Shown: positions 48,600 through 60,300 of the stretch, one piece after another
Layout: each line of letters begins with the position of its first letter
Numbering within the stretch: the first letter of the stretch is position 1
NCBI RefSeq assembly: GCF_901000735.1
Contig: NC_081541.1
Span: 38,341,142-38,405,141, forward strand
Length of the DNA: 64,000 nucleotides
Source of the DNA: Corylus avellana
Lineage: Eukaryota > Streptophyta > Magnoliopsida > Fagales > Betulaceae
Direction of reading: 5' to 3'
The notes under the pieces: model-generated
Seen by the model: the letters and a program-made list of their open reading frames with translations, nothing else
The model's database searches: none
Told to the model about the DNA's origin: nothing
Made by a program: the position numbers and the translations under genes

Positions 48600-48934
48600 T
48601 TATATCCTTAACATATCCCGCAAGATGAACGGTCCATTAGTGATCGTTGATCTTGAACATATCGAGTGGCTAGAGTTGATGACGCATGATTTGAAATATC
48701 GGTTGCTCTTGAACTTGAATTTTGGCAACTGTGGCCGGCATCGGTTATTTCAACTGAAATTTTAACTTCGACAACTTTTGGCCGAAATTTTGACATCGGA
48801 ACTATGGCCTTGAAATGGGCCACAAGGGCCAAAACATCTGCCTCTTTGGGTTTTTTTTTTTCTTTGTTTTTTTTTTTTTTTTGTAGGCAAGCAATGGACC
48901 TCATAGATCGTTTTCTTCTCTGCGCCAATTGTTA

Positions 48935-48946
48935 GCTCTGATACCA
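48935..48946 (-). other. primer binding site, initiator Met tRNA
   Basis: TGGTATCAGAGC on the minus strand, complementary to the 3' end of plant initiator methionine tRNA, directly after the LTR end. It gives the element's orientation. Confidence 0.85.
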
Positions 48947-49269
48947 TATAGAAACATATATTATGATAAATATAAAAGCATACTAATATAAATAAAAGAA
49001 AATAGAATAAACGGAATAATAATAATGAAAGAAAATAGAATAAACACAGAGATTAAGGTGGTTCAGCATATAGCTTATATCTACACATCAAAACCTTAAT
49101 ATACTACATATTTCTTCATATATGATCGGAGTACAACTCTATTTATAGAGCTTTATATGTGATTTGAAATATTTCAAATACAAACATATCCGATTAACAA
49201 ATATTATCTAAATTCTTTATTTAAAGGAATACAAAATCAACATTTATTCCAAAGAATTTATATCCTCCA

Positions 49270-49373
49270 TAAAATCACACAAATATCCTCCATAAAATAA
49301 AAAGTTAAAAAATGAGGACATTTTGTTCGCAAAGTGAGAACATTGTAACCCCAATGATAATAATCAAGTAATA

Positions 49374-49412
<39 letters not shown>

Positions 49413-49977
49413 ATTAAAAAGTATGCTCGAATTTCTAGTTAAATACGGTTAAATAAACAACTATCTCCAAAGCTTAAGGTTTTTTTTTTTTCTTTTAGAA
49501 CAAAGCTAAGAGATAAAAAATTTAAGTATTTAATTAATATCCTCACAAACTCAAACTATAAAAATAAATAAACAAATAAACAAATAAATAAAATAACACA
49601 AACAAAATCACCAAAATATTTTACTACAACACAATGTCCATCTGTACATTTCTGCACTTGACCTAATGATTACTTTCTGTTTTATCCAAAGGGCTTTTCT
49701 TTTCTTTTTCTACTTGTTTTTCTCCCTCAATCTTATGTCTGCTAATTTGTACGTATATGTTAGTATGTTTTAGCAAAATTAAGTGATAATGGTAGGATTC
49801 TAGAATCTAATACAGGATCAAGTGTCCCTTTTTTTTTTTTAAAAAAAAAGAAAGTCCCTAAAATGCTCTTAAGTCTACCAATTTCGGAATGGAAATCCAT
49901 AATGAGGAGAATCAGCTCCACTCAGATTATGCATGCCTACAAAGAAGTCAACAAGGTTGTTGATGATTATCTAGTGT
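49270..49977. other. AT-rich DNA with microsatellites
   Basis: A TA run at 49377-49409 and an AAAT/AAAC run at 49560-49602. No gene recognised. Confidence 0.5.
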
Positions 49978-50297
49978 CGTGGTCCAATGACTCAATTTTT
50001 TTTTTCTTTAAAAAAAAAGAAGTAATTAGGTATATATTAAAGTATGAGTTTGAATTTTGCAATAAAATTTTTCATGCTTGATTAATATAAATCATTTTGA
50101 TTTTCATTGATGTTCCGGTAGAGCTAAGTTAGACAATGACTCAGTTGGACTTGAGGGAATGCCTATAGTACTCACTATCTAAATTCCTTGTATGCGGCTA
50201 AGTATCAACTAATAGGTATTACTATAGTCACGCTTAAGTAGAATAACCACAGTTGGTCTCCATCGCCTCTTCTTTTTAATTAGAAAAAAAAAAAAAA
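49978..50297 (+). mobile_element. worn SINE, same family as 62494-62808
   Basis: The order of words matches: TGGTCCAATGACTCAA, TATGAGTTTGAATTTTGCAA (decayed B-box), TTTTCATTGATGTTC, TTGGACTTGAGGGAATGCC, CTCACTATCTAAATTCC, TTTTTAATTAG plus poly-A. A low-complexity T/A insertion splits the head. Confidence 0.6.
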
Positions 50298-50512
50298 GTT
50301 GTTACTTGTTAATGCACTCGCTATAGGGGAGGGTAACAATATTTTAGATTAAGATTTTATTATTTATTTTGATCCCACCTGATAATGTAATTTCTCTTAA
50401 TGATTTTAATACTTTGAATCTATACTCTTTTTTATACTTCTTTCAGTTTGTTTGATGCATTTCCCTTTCTATCATTTTTTTTTTTGAAAAAAAAAAAAAA
50501 AATCATGGAAGG

Positions 50513-51598
50513 ACTTCTTTAAGGGTTTCAAGTACCATATATATGACATATATATAAGATTGGAATCACTAGTAATTTGGACAGTACATTGTGAGATAGC
50601 CCATATGTGACCTACTTACTCAAATAAATTTTGGGCTGTTCAGGCACCTAGTTGAACAAGTGAGTCTCATGTATACTCTTTCACATATACTGTCTAAATT
50701 GTCAGCAATTTAAACAACAAATTACTATAGATCCCAATCCATATAATTAACCATAATGTTTCGAGGTTCTTTGTAAGAGTGAGTGGGTGGTAAAATAATA
50801 ATAATAATAATAAAAAATAAAAATAAAAAGGAGGAAAGATTTGTTTTTTTCTTTTTTCATTGAATTTAAGCTCAAGTCCTAGGTATTTTCTCATTGCTTC
50901 TTGATATAGTAACATACATCCCAAATTGGTAAGGCCTATTTTGTTGTGGGTTTTCTCCAAAAACTTCCAATGGAGTCAAGGCAGATATCAATCACTTCAG
51001 ACACCCTTTTGTATTTTCTTACTTATTGGTCCTCACTATCCACATTCTAATAAGTACACATTTGAAAATAAATGAGATAATTGCATATTCAATTTTAGTG
51101 CCTAATTTTTTATTTTTTTTTTCTCTGGTCAAAACACGATCTTATTTATTTATTTTGAAATATGTTTTATCTCACTATACAGAAGAAAAGAAAAAGTAGG
51201 CATGACAATGGAATAGATTTATATATTAGGTTTTCCAACCACTCTTGACCTTCAATGGAAAAGGTTGAGATTTCTTTGTTTTTTTTTTCCCCTTTTGTCC
51301 TGTGTCAAGCTGATCATCTAATAATTTTTATTAAATTAAATATATTTCATTTTTATTATATGCATACTATTAAATCAAAATATTTGTTATTGATATATTA
51401 GAATACCGATCTAGGGCGGTGGAAGAAACAAAGACCAACACAAATATGACACAATTATGAGATTCCTAGTTGAATTTGCTATGTGGAAGCCGCAGCATTT
51501 CTCTTAAAGTCTGTCCTCATTAGTTCTTCATACCTTTTACCTTCCCCAGCTCCATAGATAATGATCTGTCATGGTTTTTTGTTTTTTTGTTTTGTTTT

Positions 51599-51646
<48 letters not shown>

Positions 51647-51993
51647 TTTTGTTTTTGTTTTTGTTTTTTTTTCATTTTGACATCTATTATAAAAGGAGAT
51701 GAGCTATTCTTTCAATTCTTGTATATGTTTTGTTCAACTTTTCTTCAAATTCATCAACGGATCTATATAACCCAAATAAATGATATGTAAGTCCTACATA
51801 TTTAAAGAAAGATTTGAAAAATGTATGAATAAAGTTGACCGAGCGCTAGACAAGAGAAAAAAAAAATATATATATATTTCTCTTAAAATAGGCGTGTAAA
51901 GGTATAGAGTGCATGTAAGAAAAGAAGCAATTAGTAAAGAATTTGTTGGAGCAGGGAAGGATAACTCCAATACTTAAGTCAGTATCAATTGAA
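50513..51993 (+). repeat. 1.5-kb diverged duplication, copy 1
   Basis: It matches 61594-63287 (less a SINE) from GGAAGGACTTCTTTAAGGG to AATACTTAAGTCAGTAT, with many substitutions and indels. No conserved reading frame joins the two copies, so it is not a coding duplication. An extreme poly-T tract (51600-51645) occurs here where copy 2 has a short one. Confidence 0.85.
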
Positions 51994-52054
51994 GGAAATA
52001 ATCACTAGAGAAAGCAAAAATAGGGCCGGGAAGAAAGAGATGAAATTCCCCTTT

Positions 52055-52994
52055 GAGGAATGCTAGGGATCCCGAAGGTTTTCCCGAATATTGGTTCCCG
52101 ACTGACGTGGTTGCAGTTTAGTAAATTGCAGTTAAGTTTTTTTTAATAAAAATAAACCCACTCACCCACCCATCCACGCATGACCTATCCCCTTCACCTT
52201 CTTCTCTCTCTCCCACAGGACACTTCTCTCTCTCCCCCACACCCCAACCTCAGCTTCCCGAATATTTCATCACATTTTTGCACTACAAATTGATGTAAAA
52301 GAAACAAAATTACCCAAAAAAAGAATTGGACAAATTTGAGAATACAAAAAAGGAATTGGGCAAATTTGAGACTACAAATCAATCCACTACAACTATACAA
52401 ATTTCATCACATTTTTGCCCCACAAATTGATGTAAAAACAAAAAAAAATAACAAACAAAAGTGGGCTAGGCAGCGTGGGTGGGTAGCCGTCTGGACAGGG
52501 GGATCAGCCTAGGAGTGAGTGGTAGCCTATTCCGGCTGGCTGGGCGGGGGCTGTGGGTGCAGCTTGTTCCGGCCATGCGGTGGGCTGGGTGGCATTGGAT
52601 TTTGAAGCCGGTTGGGAGGAGGATTAGGCTGGGTGTGGGTGGCGGGTCGCGCTGGTGGGTGGGCATCGTCGGAGTCGCAGATCTATCGCCGGTTGCGATA
52701 TCTTTTAGTGGGTTCCATCCTAGGGTGGGCCACCGTGGGTGGGCGCGTCTCCATTTTGGTGCAGTGGGCAATCATGGCTTCGCCAGAAGCTGAGATTGGG
52801 GTGTGGGGGAGAGAGAGAAGTGTGCTGTGGGAGAGAGAGAGAAGAAGGTGAAGGGAATAGGATAGGGCATGCGTGGGTGGGTGGGTGAGTGGGTTTATTT
52901 TTATTAAAAAAACTTAATTGCAGTTTAGTAAACTGCAGCCATGTCAGTTGGGAACCAATTTTCGGGAAAACCTTCGGGATCCCTAGCATTTCTC
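52055..52994. mobile_element. Mutator-like element with GC-rich interior
   Basis: Inverted repeats of about 190 bp: GAGGAATGCTAGGGATCCCG at the left and CGGGATCCCTAGCATTTCTC at the right. A perfect 9-bp duplication TTCCCCTTT flanks it (52046-52054 and 52995-53003). The satellite unit it interrupts gives the empty site. The interior 52460-52780 is GC-rich, unlike the flanks, with open frames on both strands (up to 104 residues) but no known domain. This is the profile of a Pack-MULE carrying gene sequence, which I cannot prove here. Confidence 0.85.
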
Positions 52995-54266
52995 TTCCCC
53001 TTTTACTTGATGTCTACTACTTTTTGTAATGAGATTTTCCGTAATTGTCTACCATGTGTCCTATCTTCACGGGAGATTTTCCTCCTGTGAATATTCCCTA
53101 CACCAACGACCCTCAATTAAGAGAATAATCAGTAGAGAAAGCAAAAATAGGGCTGAGAAGAAGGAGATGAAATTCCCCTTTTATTTAATGTATGCTACTT
53201 TTTATAATGAGATTTTCCTTAATTGTCTACCATGCGTCCTGTCTTCACAAGAAATTTTCCTGCTATTAATACTCCCTACACCTACGACCCTCATTTAAGG
53301 GAATAATCAGTAGAGAAAGCAAAAATAGGGCCGGGAAGAAGGAGATGAAATTCCCTTTTTACTTGATGTCTACTACTTTTTATAATGAGATTTTCCGTAA
53401 TTGTTTGCCATGTGTTCTGTCTTCACGGGGGATTTTCCTGCTGCGAATATTCCTTACACCTACGACCTTTATTTAAGGGAATAATCTGCAGAGAAAGCAA
53501 AAATAGGGTCGGGAAGGAGGAGATGAAATTCCTCTTTTACTTGATGTTTACTACTTTTTATAATGAGATTTTCCATAATTGTCTGCCATGTGTCATGTCT
53601 TCACGGGATATTTTACTGCTGCGAATATTCCCTACACCCACGACCCTCATTTAAGGGAATAATCAGTAGAGAAAGCAAAAATAAGGCTGGGAAGTAGGAG
53701 AGGAAATTCCCCTTTTATTTGATGTCTACTACTTTTTATAATGAGAGTTCCTTTAATTGTTTGCCATGTGTCCTGTCTTCACTAGAGAAAATTCCCTACA
53801 CCCACGACCCTCATTTAAGGGAATAATTAGTAGAGAAAGCAAAAATAGGGCTGGGAAGAAGGAGATGAAATTCCCCTTTTATTTGATGTCTACTACTTTT
53901 TATAATGAGAGTTTCCTTAATAGTCTGCCATGTGTCCTATCTTCACTAGAGATGTCCTGTTGCGAATACTCCCTACACCTACGACCCACATTTAAGGAAA
54001 TAATCAATAGAAAAGGCAAAAATAGTGCCGGGAAGGAGGATATGAAATTCCCCTTTTATTTGATGTCTACTACTTTTTATAATGAGATTTTCCTTAATTG
54101 TCTTCCATGTGTTCTGTCTTCATTGGACATTTTTCTGCTGCGAATATTCCCTACACCCGCAACCCTCATTTAAGGGAATAATTAGTAGATAAAGCAAAAA
54201 TAAGGCTGGGAAGAAGGAAATAAAATTCCCCTCTTACTTGATGTCTACTACTACTTTTATAATGGA

Positions 54267-55355
54267 GTTTAACTTATATCCGGACCTACCTTAAAACCCT
54301 ACTTTTACAGCCTCCAATCAACAACTAACACATAAGCAAAAGAACAACAAGTGCACAAAATTAACGTACAACCAAATACACTAGATGAAGAAAATAGAGA
54401 AAGAAGGAGAAAGAAGAAAATAGACCCACAATAGTGGGTCTGCTGAAACGGCTCTGGCCGTGGGTCTAGCCGTGACCCACGGCTGGCCAGACCAGCCACC
54501 CATGGCTGGGTCACTCCACTGGGTCTCTGGCTCGGTCAGCCTCACCGTCTCTGGCGCCGTCAATCACCTTCTCCAACCTTTAGGGCGATAAAATCCCTAA
54601 TTGCCCTCTAGGTTTTAATTTTGAATTCAAAATCGAGTTTTGAGACATTAGAAACGGGTTTTGAGGCTTTAGAAACGGCTTTTGGAGCATTAGAAATAGG
54701 TTTTGAGACGGGTTTCAGCAGGTCATGGCCGGCGAGACCCAGGCTAGACCAAGGTTATGGCGAGACCAAGGCCAGACCTATGTCATGGGTGTGGCGAATG
54801 CCCAACAGCACCCAACGCCACCAACGACTGAAACCACCCCCACTGACGACCCACCATCCAACTAGAAAAGAGGGGTTGTTGAAGTAGCTAATTGCATAAT
54901 TTTTTTTTGTTGATTTTTTTGGGTATCTCTTGGTTCGGCTGAGTATGGCTAAATGGCCAGTTGGTCTTGTACCTTTGTTTTGGCTATGGCCGAATGGAAG
55001 AAGAGGGGATTTGGAGTTTGGGTTTTGTTTTTTGTTTTTTGTTTTTTTTTTTTGTTTTGGTTTGGTTGATTGGAGTTTTTTCCTCTCGCCGGATGGGCTG
55101 GGTGGCTCGTCGGATGTGCTGGGTTGGCCGGCAAGCCACCCCCAGCCACATAAGTGGCCTACGCACGGCGCAGTCACCCCGTGGGTTTGATTTGACCCAC
55201 GGGTGGCGAGCCACCCAGCTCTTCTTTGATTGATTTGCTGTTTTTGTTCTCATTTTGATTTTTTGCACTGTTCTTGAATTGATGATGTGTCAAATTGTGA
55301 TTGGGTGCTGTAAAAAGACTGTTTTGCAGAAGCTCCGGATAGTAGGGGCTCTCTA
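54267..55355. mobile_element. second Mutator-like insertion in the satellite
   Basis: The satellite stops in ...TTTATAATGGAG and resumes at TATAATGAGATTTTC, so TATAATGRR is duplicated (about 9 bp, one change). The ends share GAG....TATCCGGA in inverted form (left TATATCCGGACC; right GCTCCGGATAG). The interior has two GC-rich patches (54430-54560 with TGGCCAGACC words, 55085-55240 with GGGTGGCGAGCCACCC). No transposase was recognised. Confidence 0.6.
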
Positions 55356-55772
55356 TATAATGAGATTTTCTGTAACTGTCCACCATGTGTCCTTCCTTCA
55401 GTAGAGATTTTCGTACTGCAAATATTCCCTACACCCCATAACCCTCATTTATGCGTATCACCTCGTGCCATAATTATGGAACGGTTAATAAATGTATAAA
55501 AGTATCATATTTAATAAACAAGTATGATATCGAAATGTTTAATAAATGTATCATATTTATAAAAATAAAAAAATATTTTTAAGAAATTTGAGTTTCTTAT
55601 ATTATACCAGAGGTTAACCAACATTTATCAATTAGTAGTTTGGGACCAAGCAGCTTTTTTTCTCTCTAGACTAAAACCCTAGAGGAGAAGGAAACTTTTC
55701 CAAAGTCCGGTGACGGCTGTGGAGGTATCCTATAGTGGTGTTATTTCTGGAACGTGTTGGTCAGATTTTGTT

Positions 55773-57341
55773 ATGGCGGAGGAGCTCGCGAAGTTATGGG
55801 GGAAGCTGTCCCTTGACGAGGGTGAATCATTGGAGGTGGCGATTCAACCCCAATCAGTGGAGAAGGTGGTATCACGTGGACAAGTTTGCTTGATAGGGAA
55901 ATTGCTCACAGATCGTTATGTGGGGAAAGAGATCATCAAACGCCAACTGATTAAAGGTTGGCGCCCAACTGGGCATCTCACGTTCAAGGTATTGGGAGAG
56001 AACTTGTTTATAGTGGAATTTGAAAAGGAGTGGGATAAAATCAGGGTATTGGAGGGGAGACCATGGATCTTTGAAGGGACCCTGTTTTCGGTTGAAGACT
56101 TCGATGGCTTATCATCACCAGCAGAAATAGTATTCGATCAGGCGGTATTCTGGGTTAGAATGTTTAACCTTCCGTTGGCCTGTATGGGAAAGGAGGTGGG
56201 CTATCAAATCGGAGCAACTATGGGAACGGTGGAGGAAGTTGACACTGACGAGGAGGGAGTAGGCTGGGGAGAATTCCTACGAGTCAGAATCAAGATTGAT
56301 GTAACAAAACCTTTAGCCAGAGGCCGAGTCATCAACCTCCTCGGCAAGCAAGTAATCATAGGTTTTCAATATGAGAAACTGCCCAAGTACTGTTTTGACT
56401 GTGGGAAAATATGGCATGGACGAGAAGGCTGCACGATAAGAGGAGGCTATCGAGTCAAAGAGACGGAGAAACAATATGGCCCTTGGCTCAGAGTACCCTC
56501 ACCAAGACGGAGGAGAGTTTTTTCGCAGCCTTACCACTCAGACCTGTATGAAGAAGATCTGGGGGTGGGTCAAAAATCTACCGGTGGGGGAAGAGGTGGC
56601 CGAACCAGTAGCAGTTGGTTTTCCGATGAAGGTCAGTCATCTCCGGCGGAAAAAACAGGCGAAAGGGACTCTCCGGTGAGCCGGGGTATGCAAGCGGCGG
56701 CAAACGATAGCACCGTTATGGTTGGGGACAGCAATTATGGCGAGAGAGCAGACAAAGGCGGAAATCAAGGGGATGTTATTGAAGAGATTTCAGTTATTGC
56801 GAATAAAAGATCACAACCAGGTATGGAAAATTTTAATGCAACTTTCCAAGAATCACAGGCTACAAAAGGAAGAATTTTAACTGAGGTGAGGGATGGAAAT
56901 ATACATGGACAAAAAGCAGACTTTAATGAAATAGGCGTGATTGGTGGAGGATTCGGCAAGAAGGAAGGAAAAAACAAAATAAGTGAGGAGAGCATGCCAA
57001 CTACACAACACCTTGATTTGCATGGAGGTGGGACACGTGAAGGCAAACAAACTGAGGTGGAATTCAATGCAGGAGTAATTAAGGGACACACGGTACAGAA
57101 ATGGAAAAGGCTTGCGAGAGCTGGACAAAAATTGCCGCTTGAGGCTCGGCCATCCGAGTCAAATGGGAAAAGGAAACAAATAAAAGAGCTGAAAGTTGAC
57201 AAGGTGGAGGAAACGGTGGCTATTAAAAGGAGAACGACGCAGAAAAGGGCTGGCCAACTTGTATTACGTGATGAGGAGAATGATAATATTATTGGATCGG
57301 GAGTGGCGGGGTCTGTTTCACAGCCCCGCCGACCGATATGA
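55773..57341 (+). CDS. LINE ORF1 protein: DUF4283 and CCHC zinc knuckle
   Basis: 522 residues from ATG at 55773. The frame is open back to about 55710 without another ATG, and MAEELAKLW is the usual start of this family, so I chose it. Residues about 36-125 (GKLLTDR...IVEFEKEWD...GRPWIFEGTLFSVEDF) form the DUF4283 region. A CX2CX4HX4C knuckle is C207, C210, H215, C220. The remaining 300 residues are polar, charged and low complexity. The protein is expected to bind LINE RNA and act as nucleic-acid chaperone in the ribonucleoprotein particle. Its stop codon overlaps the ORF2 start (ATGA at 57338-57341), which points to termination-reinitiation or similar coupling. Confidence 0.95.
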   Translation: MAEELAKLWGKLSLDEGESLEVAIQPQSVEKVVSRGQVCLIGKLLTDRYVGKEIIKRQLIKGWRPTGHLTFKVLGENLFIVEFEKEWDKIRVLEGRPWIFEGTLFSVEDFDGLSSPAEIVFDQAVFWVRMFNLPLACMGKEVGYQIGATMGTVEEVDTDEEGVGWGEFLRVRIKIDVTKPLARGRVINLLGKQVIIGFQYEKLPKYCFDCGKIWHGREGCTIRGGYRVKETEKQYGPWLRVPSPRRRRVFSQPYHSDLYEEDLGVGQKSTGGGRGGRTSSSWFSDEGQSSPAEKTGERDSPVSRGMQAAANDSTVMVGDSNYGERADKGGNQGDVIEEISVIANKRSQPGMENFNATFQESQATKGRILTEVRDGNIHGQKADFNEIGVIGGGFGKKEGKNKISEESMPTTQHLDLHGGGTREGKQTEVEFNAGVIKGHTVQKWKRLARAGQKLPLEARPSESNGKRKQIKELKVDKVEETVAIKRRTTQKRAGQLVLRDEENDNIIGSGVAGSVSQPRRPI

Positions 57342-60300
57342 AAATATTATGTTGGAATTGTCGAGGGCTTGGGAACCCTACGACAATTCGGGAACTTTGC
57401 CGAAAGGTAAAAGAAAAGTGCCCCGTTTTGGTTTTCCTTATGGAAACCAAACTACGAAAAAATAAAATGGAAATCATTAAACAAAGAATGGAATTCTCGA
57501 ATATGTTGGTAGTTGACAGTGTTGGAAAAGGTGGAGGTTTGGTATTGCTATGGAAGGAGGGGTTGGGAATTGAAATAAAAAATTACAGCAATAGACATAT
57601 CACTGCGTCTATTACTCCGATCAATTCAAGTCCATGGTTTTTCACAGGCTTCTATGGCCATCCGAAAACGCACAAAAGAGGGGAGGCATGGAATTTATTG
57701 CGTCATTTGAAGACCCTTCACTTGGGCCCGTGGGTATGCGCCGGAGACTTTAACGAAATACTTGATAATTCTGAAAAAGTTGGGGGACGACGAAGGCCCA
57801 ACTATCTCATGGAGAATTTTAAAACCACTTTGGAATTTTGTGGATTAAGTGAAATAGAGCGTCGGGGCCCGAAATGCACGTGGAATAACGGTAAAACAGG
57901 GTGTGACTTTGTGATGGAGAAATTAGACCGGGTGGTTGCTAATGTTGAATGGTGTAGCCGGTTCCCAAACGTAGAAGTCTCCTCGGACGTGGCTATTTTT
58001 TCTGACCATCTCCCTATCTCCATAAATCTTGCAGGAAGTATGAGGAGAAGTAAAAGGGGAAGAGGTTTCAAATATGAGGCTACGTGGGCTGAAAATAAGG
58101 CATGCAAAGAAATAATTAAAAAAGTATGGAGGGCCAAAAAGGTGGAGTATGGGACTTGGAAGTCTGTGCACAGCAAAATGAATGAAAGCAAAAGTGGTTT
58201 ACAAGTGTGGCAACGGGTAAATGGGGATAAAGCGAGACAGCATATACATTCTTTGTCCGAACAACTGATGGCTTGCCAAGAAAGTCACGAAGAGGTGGAT
58301 TCGGATCTCCTTAACAAACTGAACGTGGAACTAAAACAGAAACAGAATGAGGAGGACCTTTATTGGCGACAGAGAGCTAAGGAAGACTGGATGAAGTATG
58401 GAGACAAAAACACAAGATATTTCCATGCCTGTGCAAACCAAAAGAAAAAAGCCAACTTAATTGCTGAGATAACGGATGAGCAGGGTCAGCGGTGGGAGAC
58501 GTACGATCAGGTTGGGGAAGCTTTTGTGCTGTATTTTCAACATCTTTTCATGACAGGGGGACCTAGAAGCATGGAAAATGTACTGGAGGCAGTTGGCCGA
58601 AGGGTGAGCAACATGATGAATGAAATGTTGTGCAAAGAATTCACAGTGGAAGAAGTGGGAATAGCTCTAAATCAAATGGCTCCATTGAAAGCGCCTGGCC
58701 CGGATGGTTTTTCAGCTTGTTTCTTCCAAAAAAATTGGGCGGCCATTGGTGACGAGGTTAGCCATGCTGTACTCAATATTTTGAATTCTGGATGTATGAA
58801 TAAAGAGCTAAACTTAACGTATATTGCTTTAATCCCCAAATGTAAAAATCCCACTAGTGTATCTGAATACCGACCCATTAGCTTGTGCAACGTTCTTTAT
58901 AAACTGGTTTCAAAGACCTTGGCTAACAGACTTAAGTTGGTGCTCCCTGAAATTATTTCCCCAAACCAAAGTGCGTTTATTCCGGGTCGGTTAATTTCTG
59001 ATAATATATTAGCCGCTTATGAGACCCTTCATACCATGCACTCAAGAATGTGGGGCAAGGTGGGTTATATGGCGGTGAAACTGGATATGAGTAAAGCATA
59101 CGATAGGGTGGAATGGGATTTTTTAGAAGCAGTCATGGACCGATTGGGTTTTGATAGGTGGTGGATCGAAAGGATAAAGATGTGTGTCAGATCAACTACC
59201 TATAAGGTTCTTATTAACGGGACCCCCACAGGTCGGATTACTCCTTCGTGGGGAATCCGACAAGGGGATCCCATTTCACCATATCTTTTTTTGTTGTGTG
59301 CAGAGGCTCTCAGCTCATTGTTGAACCGGGCGGATGAAACTGGAGAATTACCCGGAGTTCCTACCTCCAAGAAGGGCCCTCGGTTAAGCCATCTCTTCTT
59401 TGCTGACGACAGTCTCTTATTTTGCAAGGCGTCTCCATTGCATTGGAATCGATTGACAAGTATTCTTAAGACATATGAGATGGCGTCGGGGCAGCGATTA
59501 AATCAAGCTAAAACGTCCATCTTTTTTAGCCGCAATACTCCCACAGAGACTCAGATGGAGATTTTATGCCTATCAGAAATCCCAGCCACACAAAGATATG
59601 ACAAATATCTTGGTTTGCCAGCCCTTGTTGGAAAATCTCGAAAACAAGCATTCAAGAGTATCAAGGATAGAGTTTGGAGGAGGCTTAGCGATTGGAAGCT
59701 GAAGTTTCTGTCTCAAGCTGGGAAAGAGATCCTCCTGAAAGCAGTCATTCAAGCCATCCCTACATATAGCATGAGCATCTTCCTTATTCCGAAAGGATTA
59801 TGCGTAGAAATTAATTCTATGATGCAGAAGTTTTGGTGGGGACATCAAGAGAATGAATCACGTATACATTGGGTGAGATGGGGGCATTTGGGACTACCGA
59901 AGAATCGGGGTGGATTGGGTTTCAGAGATTTAGTATGTTTCAACAAGGCCCTTCTTGCTAAGCAATGTTGGCGTTTGTTAAAATCACCAGAGAGCCTGAC
60001 AGCAAAAATTTTAAAAGCAAAATATTTTTCTACATCCTCTTTCATGGAGGCAAAATTGGGCTCAAAACCTTCTTTTGCGTGGAGAAGTATTCATGGGGCG
60101 AGGGACATTCTTGAGACCGGATTGATTTGGCTAGTAGGAAATGGACAGTCGATAAAGATATGGGGTGACTCTTGGGTCCCAATTCCATCAACATTTAAAA
60201 TCCATTCTCCTCCAAAGGTGCTGAATCTGAACAGCAATGTACAAGAACTAATTGATCGGGAAAGGGGAGAGTGGGATCAGGGCCTCTTAAACAGTATCTT

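Larger units (their letters stand above)
47583..49269 (-). mobile_element. TRIM-like LTR element with a MITE in one LTR
   Basis: The two LTRs (47583-47950 plus 48603-48613; 48947-49269) share GAATAAACACAGAGATTAAGG, CTCTATTTATAGAG and GATTTGAAATATTTC. On the minus strand the primer site TGGTATCAGAGC (48946-48935) follows the 5' LTR, and CTTGCGGGATA precedes the 3' LTR, which starts TGTTAAGGATATA. The interior is only about 320 bp, as in TRIM elements, with no retroviral domain. A frame of 106 residues on the minus strand (48928-48608) is lysine-rich through A runs and is not convincing. The left LTR also holds a roughly 75-bp internal tandem repeat (47806-47950). Confidence 0.8.
51994..55452 (+). 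repeat. 178-bp satellite, eight units, twice interrupted
   Basis: Units start at 51994, 53121, 53299, 53477, 53655, 53819, 53996 and 54174. Spacing is 178 except one short unit of 164 with a deletion. Key words: AATAATCAGTAGAGAAAGC, GATGAAATTCCCCTTTTA, TGATGTCTACTACTTTTTAT, GCCATGTGTCCTGTCTTCAC, ATTCCCTACACC. Unit 1 is split by a 940-bp element and unit 8 by a roughly 1.1-kb element; its second half is at 55365-55452. 178 is not a multiple of three, so the short frames across units are not genes. Confidence 0.9.

Noticed and set aside
51587..51670. Poly-T tract as a terminator or open frame of phenylalanines
   Set aside because: Homopolymer expansion within a non-coding duplicated segment; the other copy has only a short tract.
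52466..52851. Open frames of about 100 residues on both strands in the Mutator-like element
   Set aside because: Could be captured gene sequence, but no domain is recognised and open frames on both strands fit GC-rich composition; kept as a question in the findings, not as genes.
53029..54173. Series of similar 89- to 138-residue frames
   Set aside because: They follow the 178-bp satellite, whose period is not a multiple of three, so a frame cannot continue between units.
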